A DNA stretch of 64,000 nucleotides from Pseudomonas fulva NBRC 16637 = DSM 17717 (GTDB lineage: Bacteria > Pseudomonadota > Gammaproteobacteria > Pseudomonadales > Pseudomonadaceae): positions 124,001 through 188,000 of the forward strand of contig NZ_BBIQ01000003.1 in NCBI RefSeq assembly GCF_000730565.1. Direction: 5' to 3'. Under the pieces are notes generated by a model. The model was not told the DNA's origin and made no database searches. It saw only the letters and a program-made list of their open reading frames with translations. The position numbers and the translations under genes are program-made. Positions 8,221 through 18,060 of the stretch are shown piece by piece; position 1 is the stretch's first letter, and the number at the start of each line of letters is the position of its first letter.

Positions 8221-8916
8221 ATGAATCGTCTGTTGTCCGTTTTCGCCCTGGGCGGTGCGGTGTTGCTTGCAGGCTGCGTCGCCCCGGCGGCCAAGCCCAA
8301 CGACCCGTACTATGCGCCGGTGCTCCCGCGCACCCCTCTGCCGGCAGCGGCCAACAACGGTTCGATCTACCAGGCCGGGTTCGAGCAGAACCTGTACGGC
8401 GACCGCAAGGCGTTCCGTGTGGGTGACATCATCACCATCACGCTGAACGAGCGCACGTCGGCCAGCAAGAACGCAGGCTCCCAGATTCAGAAGAACAGCA
8501 AGGCCAGCCTTGGCCTGTCGTCGCTGTTCGGGGCCAAGCCGAACACCAACAACCCGTTCGGCGGCGGCGACCTGTCGCTCGATGCCGGCTACAGCGGTGA
8601 TCGCACCACCAAGGGCGACAGCAAGGCCACCCAGGGCAACACCCTGACCGGCTCGGTGACCGTCACCGTGGCCGAAGTGCTGCCCAATGGCATCATCGCC
8701 GTGCGCGGCGAGAAGTGGCTGACCCTGAATACCGGTGAAGAACTGGTGCGCATCGCCGGGCTCATTCGCGCCGACGACATCGCCACCGACAACACCGTGC
8801 CGTCCACGCGGGTGGCCGATGCGCGCATTACCTATTCCGGTACCGGCTCGTTTGCCGATGCCAGCCAGCCCGGGTGGCTGGACCGCTTCTTCATGAGCCC
8901 GCTTTGGCCCTTCTGA
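8221..8916 (+). CDS. flgH: Flagellar L-ring lipoprotein FlgH
   Basis: FlgH forms the outer-membrane L ring, a bushing for the rod. The 231-residue precursor has a lipoprotein signal with lipobox LLAGC (Cys near residue 19), then the FlgH domain with [20 protein letters not shown] and a C-terminal [11 protein letters not shown] 8221 follows a GAGG site. It precedes flgI by 11 bases. Confidence 0.97.
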   Translation: MNRLLSVFALGGAVLLAGCVAPAAKPNDPYYAPVLPRTPLPAAANNGSIYQAGFEQNLYGDRKAFRVGDIITITLNERTSASKNAGSQIQKNSKASLGLSSLFGAKPNTNNPFGGGDLSLDAGYSGDRTTKGDSKATQGNTLTGSVTVTVAEVLPNGIIAVRGEKWLTLNTGEELVRIAGLIRADDIATDNTVPSTRVADARITYSGTGSFADASQPGWLDRFFMSPLWPF

Positions 8917-8927
8917 GTACCCTGACC

Positions 8928-10037
8928 ATGCTCAACCTGAGGCAACTGCTCACCGCCACCTTGCTGCTGACCTGTGCCTGCGCGGCGCAAGCCGAGCGCC
9001 TGAAGGACATCGCCAGCATCTCGGGCGTACGCTCCAACCAGTTGATCGGCTACGGCCTGGTCGTCGGCCTCAACGGTACCGGCGACCAGACCACGCAAAC
9101 GCCTTTCACCCTGCAGACGTTCAACAACATGCTCTCGCAGTTCGGCATCAAGGTGCCGCCTGGATCGGGCAACGTGCAGTTGAAAAACGTCGCCGCGGTG
9201 TCGGTGCATGCCGACTTGCCGGCTTTCGCCAAGCCAGGGCAGGTGGTGGACATCACCGTGTCGTCGATTGGTAACTCCAAGAGCCTGCGCGGGGGCAGCC
9301 TGTTGATGACCCCGCTCAAGGGCATCGACGGCAACGTCTACGCCATCGCCCAAGGCAACCTGGTGGTGGGCGGCTTCGATGCCGAAGGCCGCGACGGCTC
9401 GCGGATCACCGTCAACGTACCGTCTGCCGGCCGTATCCCGGGCGGCGCCAGCGTTGAGCGGGCAGTGCCAAGCGGTTTCAACCAGGGCAACACCCTGACC
9501 CTGAACCTCAACCGCCCCGACTTCACCACCGCCAAGCACATCGTCGACAAGGTCAATGACCTGCTCGGCCCTGGCGTGGCCCAGGCCGTGGACGGTGGTT
9601 CGGTGCGCGTGAGCGCGCCGATGGACCCCAGCCAGCGGGTGGACTACCTGTCGATCCTGGAAAACCTGGAAATCGACCCAGGCCAGGCAGTGGCCAAGGT
9701 GATCATCAACTCGCGTACCGGCACCATCGTCATCGGCCAGAACGTCAAGGTGTCGCCAGCGGCGGTGACCCACGGCAGCTTGACCGTGACCATCACCGAA
9801 GACCCCATCGTCAGCCAGCCGGGCCCGCTTTCCAACGGCCAGACCGCCGTGGTCCCGCGCTCGCGGGTCAATGCCGAGCAGGAAGCCAAGCCGATGTTCA
9901 AGTTCGGCCCGGGTACCACGCTGGATGAAATCGTCCGGGCGGTGAATCAGGTGGGCGCCGCGCCCGGTGACCTGATGGCCATTCTCGAAGCCCTGAAACA
10001 GGCCGGCGCCTTGCAGGCCGACCTGATCGTGATCTGA
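8928..10037 (+). CDS. flgI: Flagellar P-ring protein FlgI
   Basis: FlgI is the periplasmic P-ring subunit, assembled with the help of FlgA. The 369-residue precursor has a cleavable signal peptide ([16 protein letters not shown]) and then the highly conserved start [20 protein letters not shown] and [12 protein letters not shown]. The end ([20 protein letters not shown]) is also typical. The frame is open upstream into flgH, but ATG 8928 puts the signal peptide at the N-terminus. Confidence 0.97.
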   Translation: MLNLRQLLTATLLLTCACAAQAERLKDIASISGVRSNQLIGYGLVVGLNGTGDQTTQTPFTLQTFNNMLSQFGIKVPPGSGNVQLKNVAAVSVHADLPAFAKPGQVVDITVSSIGNSKSLRGGSLLMTPLKGIDGNVYAIAQGNLVVGGFDAEGRDGSRITVNVPSAGRIPGGASVERAVPSGFNQGNTLTLNLNRPDFTTAKHIVDKVNDLLGPGVAQAVDGGSVRVSAPMDPSQRVDYLSILENLEIDPGQAVAKVIINSRTGTIVIGQNVKVSPAAVTHGSLTVTITEDPIVSQPGPLSNGQTAVVPRSRVNAEQEAKPMFKFGPGTTLDEIVRAVNQVGAAPGDLMAILEALKQAGALQADLIVI

Positions 10038-10048
10038 GGACGGCGTCG

Positions 10049-11209
10049 ATGAACAGCAAGAGCCTGGTTTCCGGCAGTGTCGACAGCGGTGCCTTCACCG
10101 ACCTCAACCGCCTCAATGCCCTCAAGCACGGTGACCGCGACAGCGAAGCCAACGTGCGCAAGGTGGCCCAGGAGTTCGAGTCGATGTTCATCAGCGAGAT
10201 GCTCAAGGCCTCGCGCAAGGCCAGCGATGTCCTGGCCGACGACAACCCGATGAACACCGAGACGGTCAAGCAGTACCGGGACATGTACGACCAACAGTTG
10301 TCGGTGAGCATGTCCCGCGAGGGTGGCGGTATCGGCCTGCAGGATGTGCTGGTACGTCAGCTGACCAAAAGCCGCAGTGCCGCCGCCAATACCAGCCCGT
10401 TCCCGCGAGGGCAGGCCGGCCCGGTGCTGTGGGGCAGCAAGGTCGCAGACCCGGTTCACGCCACGCAAGCGGCCAGCACCCGCAACGACGTCGCCGCGCT
10501 CAATGCGCGGCGCCTGGCGCTGCCCAGCCGTCTTACCGACCGCCTGCTGGCGGGCATCGTGCCTACTGCGGCCACCGCGCCTGTCGGCGTGGCCCCCGCT
10601 GCCCCCGTGCGCGACGGCCAGCAGCCGGCCAAGGTTTTTGCCGTGCCCGAGAACGGGCTGCGCATCACCGGCCGCGCCATCGCCCAGCCGCCGCTGGCGC
10701 CGAAAAAGGCGTTCACCGATAGCGATTCGTTCATCGCCACCATGCTGCCGATGGCCGAACAGGCTGCCAAGCGCATCGGCATCGACCCGCGCTACCTGGT
10801 CGCCCAGGCTGCGCTGGAAACCGGTTGGGGCAAGTCGGTCATGCGCAACAGCGACGGCAGCAGCAGCCACAACCTGTTCGGCATCAAGGCCACCGGCAAC
10901 TGGCAGGGCGAACAGGCCAGGGCCATCACCAGCGAATTCCGCGACGGCCAGTTCGTCAAGGAAACCGCCCAGTTCCGCAGCTACGACTCCTACCAGGACA
11001 GCTTCCACGACCTGGTGAGCCTGTTGCAGAACAATTCGCGCTATCAAGAAGCGGTCAAGTCGGCCGATAACCCTGAGCAGTTTGCACGCGAGTTGCAAAA
11101 GGCCGGTTACGCGACCGACCCGGGCTATGCGAAGAAAATCATCAGCATCGCCCAGCAAATGCAGAAGACACCGCAATACGCCATGGCTGGCAGCACCACG
11201 AACCTTTAA
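10049..11209 (+). CDS. flgJ: Rod assembly scaffold and peptidoglycan hydrolase FlgJ
   Basis: FlgJ scaffolds rod assembly and cuts peptidoglycan so the rod can pass. The 386-residue protein has an N-terminal rod-capping domain (about 30-110; VAQEFESMFISEMLKASR), a long Ala/Pro-rich linker (about 115-225), and a C-terminal glucosaminidase-type muramidase domain (about 230-370; RYLVAQAALETGWGKSV, with a likely catalytic Glu in ALETGW). Two-domain FlgJ is usual in gamma-proteobacteria. It lies between flgI and flgK. Confidence 0.96.
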   Translation: MNSKSLVSGSVDSGAFTDLNRLNALKHGDRDSEANVRKVAQEFESMFISEMLKASRKASDVLADDNPMNTETVKQYRDMYDQQLSVSMSREGGGIGLQDVLVRQLTKSRSAAANTSPFPRGQAGPVLWGSKVADPVHATQAASTRNDVAALNARRLALPSRLTDRLLAGIVPTAATAPVGVAPAAPVRDGQQPAKVFAVPENGLRITGRAIAQPPLAPKKAFTDSDSFIATMLPMAEQAAKRIGIDPRYLVAQAALETGWGKSVMRNSDGSSSHNLFGIKATGNWQGEQARAITSEFRDGQFVKETAQFRSYDSYQDSFHDLVSLLQNNSRYQEAVKSADNPEQFARELQKAGYATDPGYAKKIISIAQQMQKTPQYAMAGSTTNL

Positions 11210-11221
11210 AAGGACTACATC

Positions 11222-13264
11222 ATGTCGAGCCTGATTTCGATCGGCCTGAGTGGCTTGAGTGCCAGCCAGGCGCACCTGTCGGTCACCAGTAACAACATCG
11301 CCAATGCGGCCACCAGCGGCTATTCGCGCCAGCAGGCCATGCAAGTGGCCGGCGCTTCGCAGTACATGGGCGCAGGTTTTCTGGGCAGTGGGACCACACT
11401 GGCGGACGTGCGCCGTATCTACAGTGCCTACCTCGACAATCAGTTGCAGACGGCGACCTCCCTGCAAGCCGATTCCACGGCATTCCAGGACCAGATTACC
11501 GGCATCGACAAATTGCTGGCTGACCGGGACACCGGCATCAGCTCGGTGCTCACGGCCTTCTTCTCGGCCCTGCAGACGGCGGCAGCCAAACCGGGCGATG
11601 TGGCTTCGCGGCAATTGCTGTTGACCCAGGCGCAGACCCTGAGCAACCGTTTCAACGCCGTCAGCACCCAACTGACACAGCAGAACGATGTGATCAACTC
11701 CCAGCTCGATACATTGGCGGGGCAGGTCAACAAGCTCACCACCAGCATCGCCGAATATAACAAGCAGATCGTGGCCGCCAGCGGCACTGGCAGCACGCCC
11801 AACAACCTGCTCGACGCCCGCAGCGAAGCCGTTCGCCAGTTGAACGAACTGGTGGGCGTGACCGTTCAGGAGCGTGAAGGCAACTACGATGTGATTCTGG
11901 GCAGCGGCCAGTCGCTGGTGACCGGGAGCAGGGCCAACCCGCTGTCGGTTCAGCCGGGGGTGGCTGACAAGAGCCAGGCGACCTTGCGCATCAACTACGA
12001 GTCGTTCAGCTCGGACGTAACCTCGGTGGCCACCGGCGGCACCATCGGTGGCCTGTTGCGCTACCGTCAGGACGTGTTGACGCCGTCGATGAACGAGCTG
12101 GGCCGCGTGGCGCTGGTCGTCGCCGACAGCATCAACAGCCAGCTGGGCCAGGGCCTGGACGCCAATGGCCAGTTCGGCAGCTCGCTGTTCTCCAGCATCA
12201 ACAGCGCCAGTGCCATCGCCCAGCGCAGCCTGGCCTCGTCGAACAACAGCGCAGGTTCGGGCAACCTCGATGTCACCATTGCCAACAGCGGCGCCCTGAG
12301 CACCTACGACTACGAAGTGAAGTTCACCAGCGGCAATCAGTACAGTGTGCGCCGTTCCGACGGCACCGACATGGGCTCGTTCGACCTCAATGCCGACCCT
12401 GCGCCGGTCATCGATGGCTTCAGCCTGTCCCTCAAGGGCGGTGCGCTGGCCGCCGGCGACAGCTTCAAGGTGATTCCCACCCGTTCAGCCGCCACCGGTA
12501 TTGCCACGGTGCTCACCGATGCCAACAAGCTGGCGTTCGCCGGCCCTGTTAGCGCTGCTGTTGGCAGCGGCAACAGCGGCACCGGCACCATCACCCAACC
12601 CAACCTTGGGCAAGCGCTGGATATCTACGGCGGTGCCGACACAGCCCTGACGCAGCAGGCGATCAAGGACGCCATGCCGGTGCGCGTGGTGTTCGACGCA
12701 GCCAGCGGTGGGTCCCAGGGCTACAAGCTGTTCGATGCCAAGGGCGCACAGATCGGCACCGGGACCGTGGTGCCAGGTCAGGACAATAAGCTTTCGCTGT
12801 CGATACCGATGCGTGATGCATCGGGCAACCCGATTCTCGACCCCAGCGGCAATCCGCGCACCTTTGCGCTGGAGACCACTGTGGGTGGCAGCCCGGCGAC
12901 CAACGACAGCTTTACCTTGTCGTTCAATGTCGATGGCAAGGCCGATAACCGCAATGCCACCGCGCTGCTGGGCCTGCAGACCAAGTCCACCGTGAACACT
13001 GGCTCCGGCGGCGGCACCAGCTTTACCTCCGCCTATGCCTCCCTGGTCGAGCGGGTGGGCGCCAAAGCCAGCCAGGCCAGCATCGATACCACGGCAACCC
13101 AGGCCGTGCTCAAGTCGGCCAGTGAAAGCCGCAGCGCCGTGTCCGGTGTCAACCTGGATGACGAGGCGGCCAACCTGGTCAAGTTCCAACACTATTACAC
13201 GGCGTCGTCGCAGATCATCAAGGCGGCGCAAGAAACCTTCAGCACCTTGATCAACGCCTTGTAA
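11222..13264 (+). CDS. flgK: Hook-filament junction protein FlgK (HAP1)
   Basis: FlgK is the first junction protein between hook and filament. The 680-residue protein starts MSSLISIGLSGLSASQAHLS and has the motif VTSNNIANAATSGYSRQQA; the C-terminal SGVNLDDEAANLVKFQHYYT helix is diagnostic for FlgK. The central part is variable, as usual. A GGA-containing site precedes the ATG. It is followed by flgL at 12 bases. Confidence 0.97.
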   Translation: MSSLISIGLSGLSASQAHLSVTSNNIANAATSGYSRQQAMQVAGASQYMGAGFLGSGTTLADVRRIYSAYLDNQLQTATSLQADSTAFQDQITGIDKLLADRDTGISSVLTAFFSALQTAAAKPGDVASRQLLLTQAQTLSNRFNAVSTQLTQQNDVINSQLDTLAGQVNKLTTSIAEYNKQIVAASGTGSTPNNLLDARSEAVRQLNELVGVTVQEREGNYDVILGSGQSLVTGSRANPLSVQPGVADKSQATLRINYESFSSDVTSVATGGTIGGLLRYRQDVLTPSMNELGRVALVVADSINSQLGQGLDANGQFGSSLFSSINSASAIAQRSLASSNNSAGSGNLDVTIANSGALSTYDYEVKFTSGNQYSVRRSDGTDMGSFDLNADPAPVIDGFSLSLKGGALAAGDSFKVIPTRSAATGIATVLTDANKLAFAGPVSAAVGSGNSGTGTITQPNLGQALDIYGGADTALTQQAIKDAMPVRVVFDAASGGSQGYKLFDAKGAQIGTGTVVPGQDNKLSLSIPMRDASGNPILDPSGNPRTFALETTVGGSPATNDSFTLSFNVDGKADNRNATALLGLQTKSTVNTGSGGGTSFTSAYASLVERVGAKASQASIDTTATQAVLKSASESRSAVSGVNLDDEAANLVKFQHYYTASSQIIKAAQETFSTLINAL

Positions 13265-13276
13265 GGAGAAGCGACC

Positions 13277-14839
13277 GTGCGTATTTCCACTGCCCAGTTC
13301 TACGAATCCAGCGCCAACAGCTACTCGAAGAACTTCTCCGCCATGAACAAGACCAACGATCAGGTCACCTCCGGCGTGCGTATCCAGACCGCTGCCGACG
13401 ACCCTGTCGGCGCGGCGCGCCTGCTGCTGCTGCAACAGCAGCAATCGCTGCTGGACCAGTACAGCGGCAACATCAACACCGTCAGCAACGCCTTGCTGCA
13501 GGAGGAGAGCGTGCTCTCCACCATCAACGATGCGATGCAGCGCGCCAGCGAACTGGCGATCCGCGCCGGTGGTGCGGGCGTTACCGATGCTGACCGGGTA
13601 TCGATCAGCACCGAGCTCAAGGAGATCGAGGCCAACATCTTCGGTTTGCTCAATTCCCGCGATGCCAATGGCGACTACATGTTCGGCGGCTCCAAGAGCA
13701 CCACGCCGCCTTACGTGCGTAATTCCGACGGGACCTACAGCTACCATGGCGACCAGACCCAGTTGAGCCTGCAGGTGTCGGACACGTTGAACCTGGCGAC
13801 CAACGACACCGGTTTCAGTATTTTCGATTCGGCCAAGAACAAGAGCCGCACCGAGTCGAACCTGCTGGTGCCTGCCGTCGATGATGGCGTGGTCGGTGTA
13901 TCGCCTGGGTTGCTGAAATCCAGCAATACCTACAACGAAAGCTTCGCGGCGGGCCAGCCCTACAAGCTCACGTTCACCAGCGCCAATCAATACATGATCA
14001 CCGATGTCAACGGTAATGACATCACGTCTGAAACCCCGACCAATGGCCACTTCGACAGCAAGACCGAAGGGGCCAACCGCATTGCCCTGCGCGGTGTGGA
14101 GTTCGAGGTCACCGTGACCTTGGAGGAGGGCGCCGATGCCGATGCGGCGGTGGGTGGTCGCGAGTTTTCCCTGACCACCCGTGCCGATTCGTTCACGACC
14201 ACCCGCGGCGCCGGCAACCCCTCGACCGCCCAGATGACGGGCAGCACCGTGACCGATCCGGCTGCGTACCGCAGCACGTTCCCCAATGGCGGAGCGGTGA
14301 TCAAATTCACCGGCCCCGGCAGTTACGAGTTCTACGCCCAGCCGTTGACCGCGGACAGCAAGCCGGTTGGCACGGGGACGTTCACTGCGCCTGACCTGAC
14401 GGTGGCAGGGGTTACCTATCAGGTCAGTGGTTCGCCCGAAGCCGGTGATCAGTTCGCGGTGACTGCCAATACCCATCAGAACCAGAACGTGCTGGAGACC
14501 ATCAGCCAGCTACGTGCGGCGCTGGACACGCCGGTTACCGGCGCCAATGTTGCCAATGGTCTCAAGGATGCGGTGGCCTCGGCTATCGCCAACCTGGCCA
14601 GTGCGCGCGAGCAGGTCGACATCACCCGCGGCTCGATTGGCGCTCGTGGCAGCTCGCTGGAAATCCAGCGGCAGGAAAACACCAGCCTGGGGGTTGCCAA
14701 CAAGACCACGCAGAACGCGATCGGCAACACGGACATGTCGCAGGCGGCCATTACTCTGACCCTGCAACAGGCCATGCTGGAGGCTTCTCAGCTGGCGTTC
14801 TCGCGCATCTCGCAGTTGAGCCTGTTCAACAAGCTTTGA
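13277..14839 (+). CDS. flgL: Hook-filament junction protein FlgL (HAP3)
   Basis: FlgL is the second junction protein, flagellin-like at both ends. The 520-residue protein starts at GTG 13277 after AAGGAG, with MRISTAQFYESSANSYSKNF and VTSGVRIQTAADDPVGAARL, and ends with the flagellin-type helix ALTLQQAMLEASQLAFSRISQL-like region. A long variable middle makes it larger than enterobacterial FlgL (about 317) but similar to other Pseudomonas. It is the last gene of the flgF operon. Confidence 0.96.
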   Translation: MRISTAQFYESSANSYSKNFSAMNKTNDQVTSGVRIQTAADDPVGAARLLLLQQQQSLLDQYSGNINTVSNALLQEESVLSTINDAMQRASELAIRAGGAGVTDADRVSISTELKEIEANIFGLLNSRDANGDYMFGGSKSTTPPYVRNSDGTYSYHGDQTQLSLQVSDTLNLATNDTGFSIFDSAKNKSRTESNLLVPAVDDGVVGVSPGLLKSSNTYNESFAAGQPYKLTFTSANQYMITDVNGNDITSETPTNGHFDSKTEGANRIALRGVEFEVTVTLEEGADADAAVGGREFSLTTRADSFTTTRGAGNPSTAQMTGSTVTDPAAYRSTFPNGGAVIKFTGPGSYEFYAQPLTADSKPVGTGTFTAPDLTVAGVTYQVSGSPEAGDQFAVTANTHQNQNVLETISQLRAALDTPVTGANVANGLKDAVASAIANLASAREQVDITRGSIGARGSSLEIQRQENTSLGVANKTTQNAIGNTDMSQAAITLTLQQAMLEASQLAFSRISQLSLFNKL

Positions 14840-15206
14840 TCTGAAGCGCGTGTACCCAGGAGGACCTGAGGGTCCTGCTGGGCGCTTTCGATCGCGTCCT
14901 AGCGCCTATGGCTGAGCGTTCCCAGCGTTGTCGGCCAGTGAGACGTACCCGCCTAGATGACCCGTCGGCCACGTCCTGATCTGGCGCGTTCTGGCCGTCT
15001 GTCCCTGACTTTCGTTGCATTTCAATGTGACCAATGAGTCAAAACGGTCATCTTCCCTGTATTCTATGCAGCAGCTGTTGCAGCATTTTGTTACCGGTGC
15101 GCAGGCAGGCGCTGCTTTATCCCCTCCCCAGGCGGTGACGCTCCGGTTTTTGGCGCCCTCAACTGATCGAGTGGTGGTCTTTGGCTGTTTTCATTGGGAA
15201 GCCAGA
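14840..15206 (+). other. Intergenic region between flgL and the KAS III gene
   Basis: There is no convincing gene in these 367 bases. A hairpin at 14855-14882 follows flgL. The KAS III frame is open back to 15015, but the upstream codons do not resemble the family. No good sigma-54 or sigma-28 site was seen; TGTATTCT near 15058-15066 could be an extended -10 with only a poor -35. Confidence 0.5.
14855..14882 (+). terminator. Hairpin after flgL
   Basis: CCCAG-G-AGGACC pairs with GGTCCT-G-CTGGG across a short loop, with one G-G mismatch. There is no T-run. It is a probable end point or attenuator for the flgF-L transcript. Confidence 0.5.
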
Positions 15207-16136
15207 ATGATTGGCATCAAGAGTATCGCGAGTTACGTGCCCACCGCTGGCCTGGACAACTACGTCCAGGGTGCGAAGTTCGGCAAGGACGAAGAGTTCA
15301 TGTTCGGCAAGATCGGTGCGTCCTTCCTACCACGCAAGGCCCCGGAGCAGGAAACCTCCGACCTGTGCGTGGAGGCCGCCCGGGCACTGTTCGCCAACAA
15401 CCCCGACCTCGATCCGCAGTCGATCGACGCGTTGATCGTGGTGACCCAGAATGGCGATGAAGAGGGCCTGCCGCACACGGCCGCTATCGTCCAGAGCAAG
15501 CTCGGGTTGTCTACCCGCGTGGCAGCGTTCGATATCTCCTTGGGCTGCTCGGGGTATGTGTATGGGCTGTACGCGATCAAGGGCTTCATGGAGGCGGCGG
15601 GCCTGAAGAACGGGCTGCTGATCACCGCCGACCCGTACTCGAAGATCGTCGATCCGGAAGATCGCAATACCACCATGCTGTTCGGCGACGCGGCCACCGC
15701 CACCTGGATGGCTGATGGCGCCATCTGGAAGCTGGGCGAGGCGCGTTTTGGCACCGACGGTTCGGGCGCCGAGCACCTGAAGGTGTCCGATGGCACGTTC
15801 TTCATGAATGGCCGGCAGGTCTTCAACTTCGCCTTGGTCAAGGTACCGGCTCACTTGCACGAGCTGCTCGATGCCAGTGGGTTGCAGTCGTCGGACATTG
15901 ATGCGTTCTGCATCCACCAGGGCAGTGCGGCGATTGTCGATGCGGTAGCTCGCCGGTTCGAGGAGCATCACCCGGAGAAATTCGTGAAAGACATGCTGGA
16001 GACGGGCAATACCGTGTCGTCCAGCGTGCCATTGCTGCTGCAGAAGCACATGCTCGACGGTAGCTGGAAGCGAGTGGCGGTGAGTGGGTTCGGGGTAGGG
16101 TTGTCCTGGGCTTCGGCGATTCTTTATCGCGATTGA
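15207..16136 (+). CDS. 3-oxoacyl-ACP synthase III-like protein (KAS III/FabH family) upstream of flagellin
   Basis: KAS III enzymes condense an acyl-CoA with malonyl-ACP. The 309-residue protein has all three catalytic residues in family context: Cys114 (DISLGCSGYVYG), His237 (CIHQGS) and Asn268 (ETGNTVSSS). The length is normal. The start ATG 15207 opens MIGIKSIASYVP, the family N-terminus. A related gene (orf3) lies between the flagellin glycosyltransferases and fliC in P. syringae, and P. putida has one at the same place. A reasonable inference is that it makes an acyl group (hydroxyacyl type) for the flagellin sugar rather than membrane lipid. It has its own hairpin downstream and is separated from fliC by a strong terminator. 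Confidence 0.88.
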   Translation: MIGIKSIASYVPTAGLDNYVQGAKFGKDEEFMFGKIGASFLPRKAPEQETSDLCVEAARALFANNPDLDPQSIDALIVVTQNGDEEGLPHTAAIVQSKLGLSTRVAAFDISLGCSGYVYGLYAIKGFMEAAGLKNGLLITADPYSKIVDPEDRNTTMLFGDAATATWMADGAIWKLGEARFGTDGSGAEHLKVSDGTFFMNGRQVFNFALVKVPAHLHELLDASGLQSSDIDAFCIHQGSAAIVDAVARRFEEHHPEKFVKDMLETGNTVSSSVPLLLQKHMLDGSWKRVAVSGFGVGLSWASAILYRD

Positions 16137-16214
16137 TGCGCGCGCGGTGGGGTAGGGGTATTCCGCCATTGTTCGGACTGACCCCTGTGCTTTATGGGTT
16201 GGGTCCAAATTTGA

Positions 16215-16231
16215 GGGCCGCAAAGCGGCCC
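16215..16231 (+). terminator. Short GC hairpin after the KAS III gene
   Basis: GGGCCGC, AAA, GCGGCCC forms a perfect 7-bp stem with a 3-base loop. The following CGATATTT is only weakly T-rich. Confidence 0.55.
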
Positions 16232-16400
16232 CGATATTTCCTGACGCGAAGCTGCATACTTTAAACCCTCGCCATCTCATCTTCAGCCTCCAGTTCGCCA
16301 AGTCATCCCTCGACTCGCTCCAGACGCCACTATCTCCTCATACCTCCCCAACCCGCTTTTTGACGCCAAAATTCCGCGCTTAACCCCTTGATTTTCCAGG

Positions 16401-16427
16401 GCTGGCCGCATGCCAGCATTTTTTTTT
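16401..16427 (+). terminator. Intrinsic terminator just upstream of the fliC promoter
   Basis: GCTGGC (16401-16406), loop CGCAT, GCCAGC (16412-16417), then A and nine T. This is a classic Rho-independent terminator. It ends 12 bases before the sigma-28 -35 element and so insulates fliC from upstream transcription. Confidence 0.85.
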
Positions 16428-16438
16428 GCAAAAACCCC

Positions 16439-16465
16439 TCAAGCAACCGGGCTATCCGACGATAA
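16439..16465 (+). promoter_or_regulatory. Sigma-28 (FliA) promoter of fliC
   Basis: TCAAGCAA, 11 bases, GACGATAA. The -10 matches GCCGATAA at 7 of 8 positions and the -35 core TCAAG matches TAAAG at 4 of 5. It is correctly placed about 80 bases before the flagellin ATG. Confidence 0.8.
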
Positions 16466-16544
16466 CCATTACGAAGGTTCTCTAGGCCAATCCGGCGGTT
16501 GCCAAGGCCGGAAGCCGCAGCACCCATACAACGAGGATTTCGTC

Positions 16545-17984
16545 ATGGCTTTAACTGTAAACACCAACATTGCTTCGGTTACTACCCAAGTAAACCTGAA
16601 CAAGGCTAGCACCGCTCAGACTACTTCCATGCAGCGTCTGTCCTCGGGTCTGCGTATCAACAGCGCAAAAGACGACGCTGCCGGCCTGCAGATCGCCAAC
16701 CGTCTGACCAGCCAGATCAACGGCCTGGGCCAGGCTGTGAAGAACGCCAACGACGGTATCTCCATCGCGCAGACCGCTGAAGGCGCCATGCAGGCTTCGA
16801 CCGACATCCTGCAAAAGATGCGTACCCTGGCACTGTCTTCGGCCACTGGCTCGCTGAGCGCTGACGACCGTAAGTCGAACAACGACGAATACCAGGCTCT
16901 GACCGCTGAGCTGAACCGTATTTCCGACACCACCACCTTCGGTGGCCAGAAGCTGCTGGACGGCTCGTATGGCACCAAGGCCATTCAGGTCGGCGCCAAT
17001 GCCAACGAAACCATCAACGTGGCCCTGGACAACGTCTCGGCCAAGAGCATTGGTTCGCAGCAGGTCAAGTCGAGCTCCATCACCCCGTCCGCAAGCGGCG
17101 TGGCTGCAGGTCAGCTGACCGTAACTGGTAATGGCCAGACCAAAGACATCAGCTACGATGCGGGCTCTTCGGCCAAGGACATCGCTGCCAAGCTCAACGG
17201 TTCGATCGGTGGCCTGACCGCCAGCGCCAGCACTGAAGTAAAACTGACCGTCGCAAGCGGCGCAGCTGCAACTCCGGCCAACTTCGATCTGAAAGTTGGC
17301 AGCAGCACCGTCAGCTTCATCGGCGTTACCGACACTGCCAGCCTGGCCGACCAGCTCAAATCTAACGCTGCCAAGTTGGGCATCAGCGTCAACTATGACG
17401 AGTCGACCAAGAGCCTCGAAGTCAAGTCCGATACCGGTGAGAACCTCAGCTTCACGTCCAAGGCGGGCGCGGATGCGATCTCTGTGGGTGCCAAGAACGG
17501 TAAGGGTGATTACGCTGCATTGACCGCGCTGTCGGCAACTGCTAACGACAAGGCTGTAGTGACGGGTCAGATCTCCTTGGACTCGGCCAAAGGCTACTCC
17601 GTTGCTGACGCGGGTGGTACAACCGGTGCGAGCCAGTTGTTCGGTGCGACTTCGGTCTCCTCGACCAAAACCACCATCGCCGACACCGACGTAACCGCAG
17701 CCGTCAACGCCCAGAACGCTCTGGCGGTGATCGACAAGGCCATCGGTTCGATCGACAGCGTGCGTTCGGGCCTGGGTGCTACCCAGAACCGTCTGCAAAC
17801 CACCGTTGACAACCTGCAGAACATCCAGAAGAACTCCACCGCTGCCCGTTCGACCGTGCAGGACGTGGACTTCGCTTCGGAAACTGCCGAGCTGACCAAG
17901 CAGCAGACCCTGCAACAGGCTTCCACCGCGATCCTGTCCCAGGCCAACCAGCTGCCTTCCTCGGTCCTGAAACTGCTCCAGTAA
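16545..17984 (+). CDS. fliC: Flagellin FliC
   Basis: FliC is the filament subunit. The 479-residue protein has the conserved N-terminal D0/D1 region ([40 protein letters not shown]) and the C-terminal D1/D0 region ending [10 protein letters not shown], with a variable surface region (about 165-390) rich in Ser and Thr. In glycosylated Pseudomonas flagellins such residues carry O-linked sugars. The frame is open further upstream, but ATG 16545 is the family start, with AGGA upstream. It is transcribed from its own sigma-28 promoter and ends in a hairpin. It is the only flagellin gene in the window. Confidence 0.98.
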   Translation: MALTVNTNIASVTTQVNLNKASTAQTTSMQRLSSGLRINSAKDDAAGLQIANRLTSQINGLGQAVKNANDGISIAQTAEGAMQASTDILQKMRTLALSSATGSLSADDRKSNNDEYQALTAELNRISDTTTFGGQKLLDGSYGTKAIQVGANANETINVALDNVSAKSIGSQQVKSSSITPSASGVAAGQLTVTGNGQTKDISYDAGSSAKDIAAKLNGSIGGLTASASTEVKLTVASGAAATPANFDLKVGSSTVSFIGVTDTASLADQLKSNAAKLGISVNYDESTKSLEVKSDTGENLSFTSKAGADAISVGAKNGKGDYAALTALSATANDKAVVTGQISLDSAKGYSVADAGGTTGASQLFGATSVSSTKTTIADTDVTAAVNAQNALAVIDKAIGSIDSVRSGLGATQNRLQTTVDNLQNIQKNSTAARSTVQDVDFASETAELTKQQTLQQASTAILSQANQLPSSVLKLLQ

Positions 17985-18007
17985 TTCAGGCGCCTGAGTA
18001 AAAGGTG

Positions 18008-18032
18008 AAAGGGCGCGTTTACGTGCCCTTTT
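18008..18032 (+). terminator. Hairpin after fliC
   Basis: AAAGGGCGCG, loop, CGTGCCCTTTT forms a stem of about 9-10 bp with one G-T pair, followed by TTTTGCCGTTTT. It probably ends most flagellin transcripts while allowing some read-through into flaG. Confidence 0.75.
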
Positions 18033-18060
18033 GCCGTTTTATACATGAGGAGTTCGGAGC

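Larger units (their letters stand above)
16137..16544 (+). other. Intergenic region and 5' leader of fliC
   Basis: These 408 bases hold a hairpin (16215-16231), a strong intrinsic terminator (16401-16427), the sigma-28 promoter (16439-16465) and a leader of about 70 bases with AGGA before fliC. No coding frame is convincing; 16200-16400 is noticeably less GC-rich in feel than the flanking genes. Confidence 0.6.

Noticed and set aside
12485..14476. A 663-codon open frame on the minus strand
   Set aside because: It is opposite flgK and flgL, with antisense-type composition.
15015..15206. Upstream extension of the KAS III frame (64 codons)
   Set aside because: The extension does not resemble the family N-terminus; MIGIKSIASYVP at 15207 does.
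15121..15206. Sigma-54-like TTGGCTGTTTTCATTGGG before the KAS III gene
   Set aside because: The -12 GC is missing at the required spacing.
16410..16544. Upstream extension of the flagellin frame
   Set aside because: It runs through the terminator T-run and the sigma-28 promoter, so it cannot be translated from the fliC transcript.
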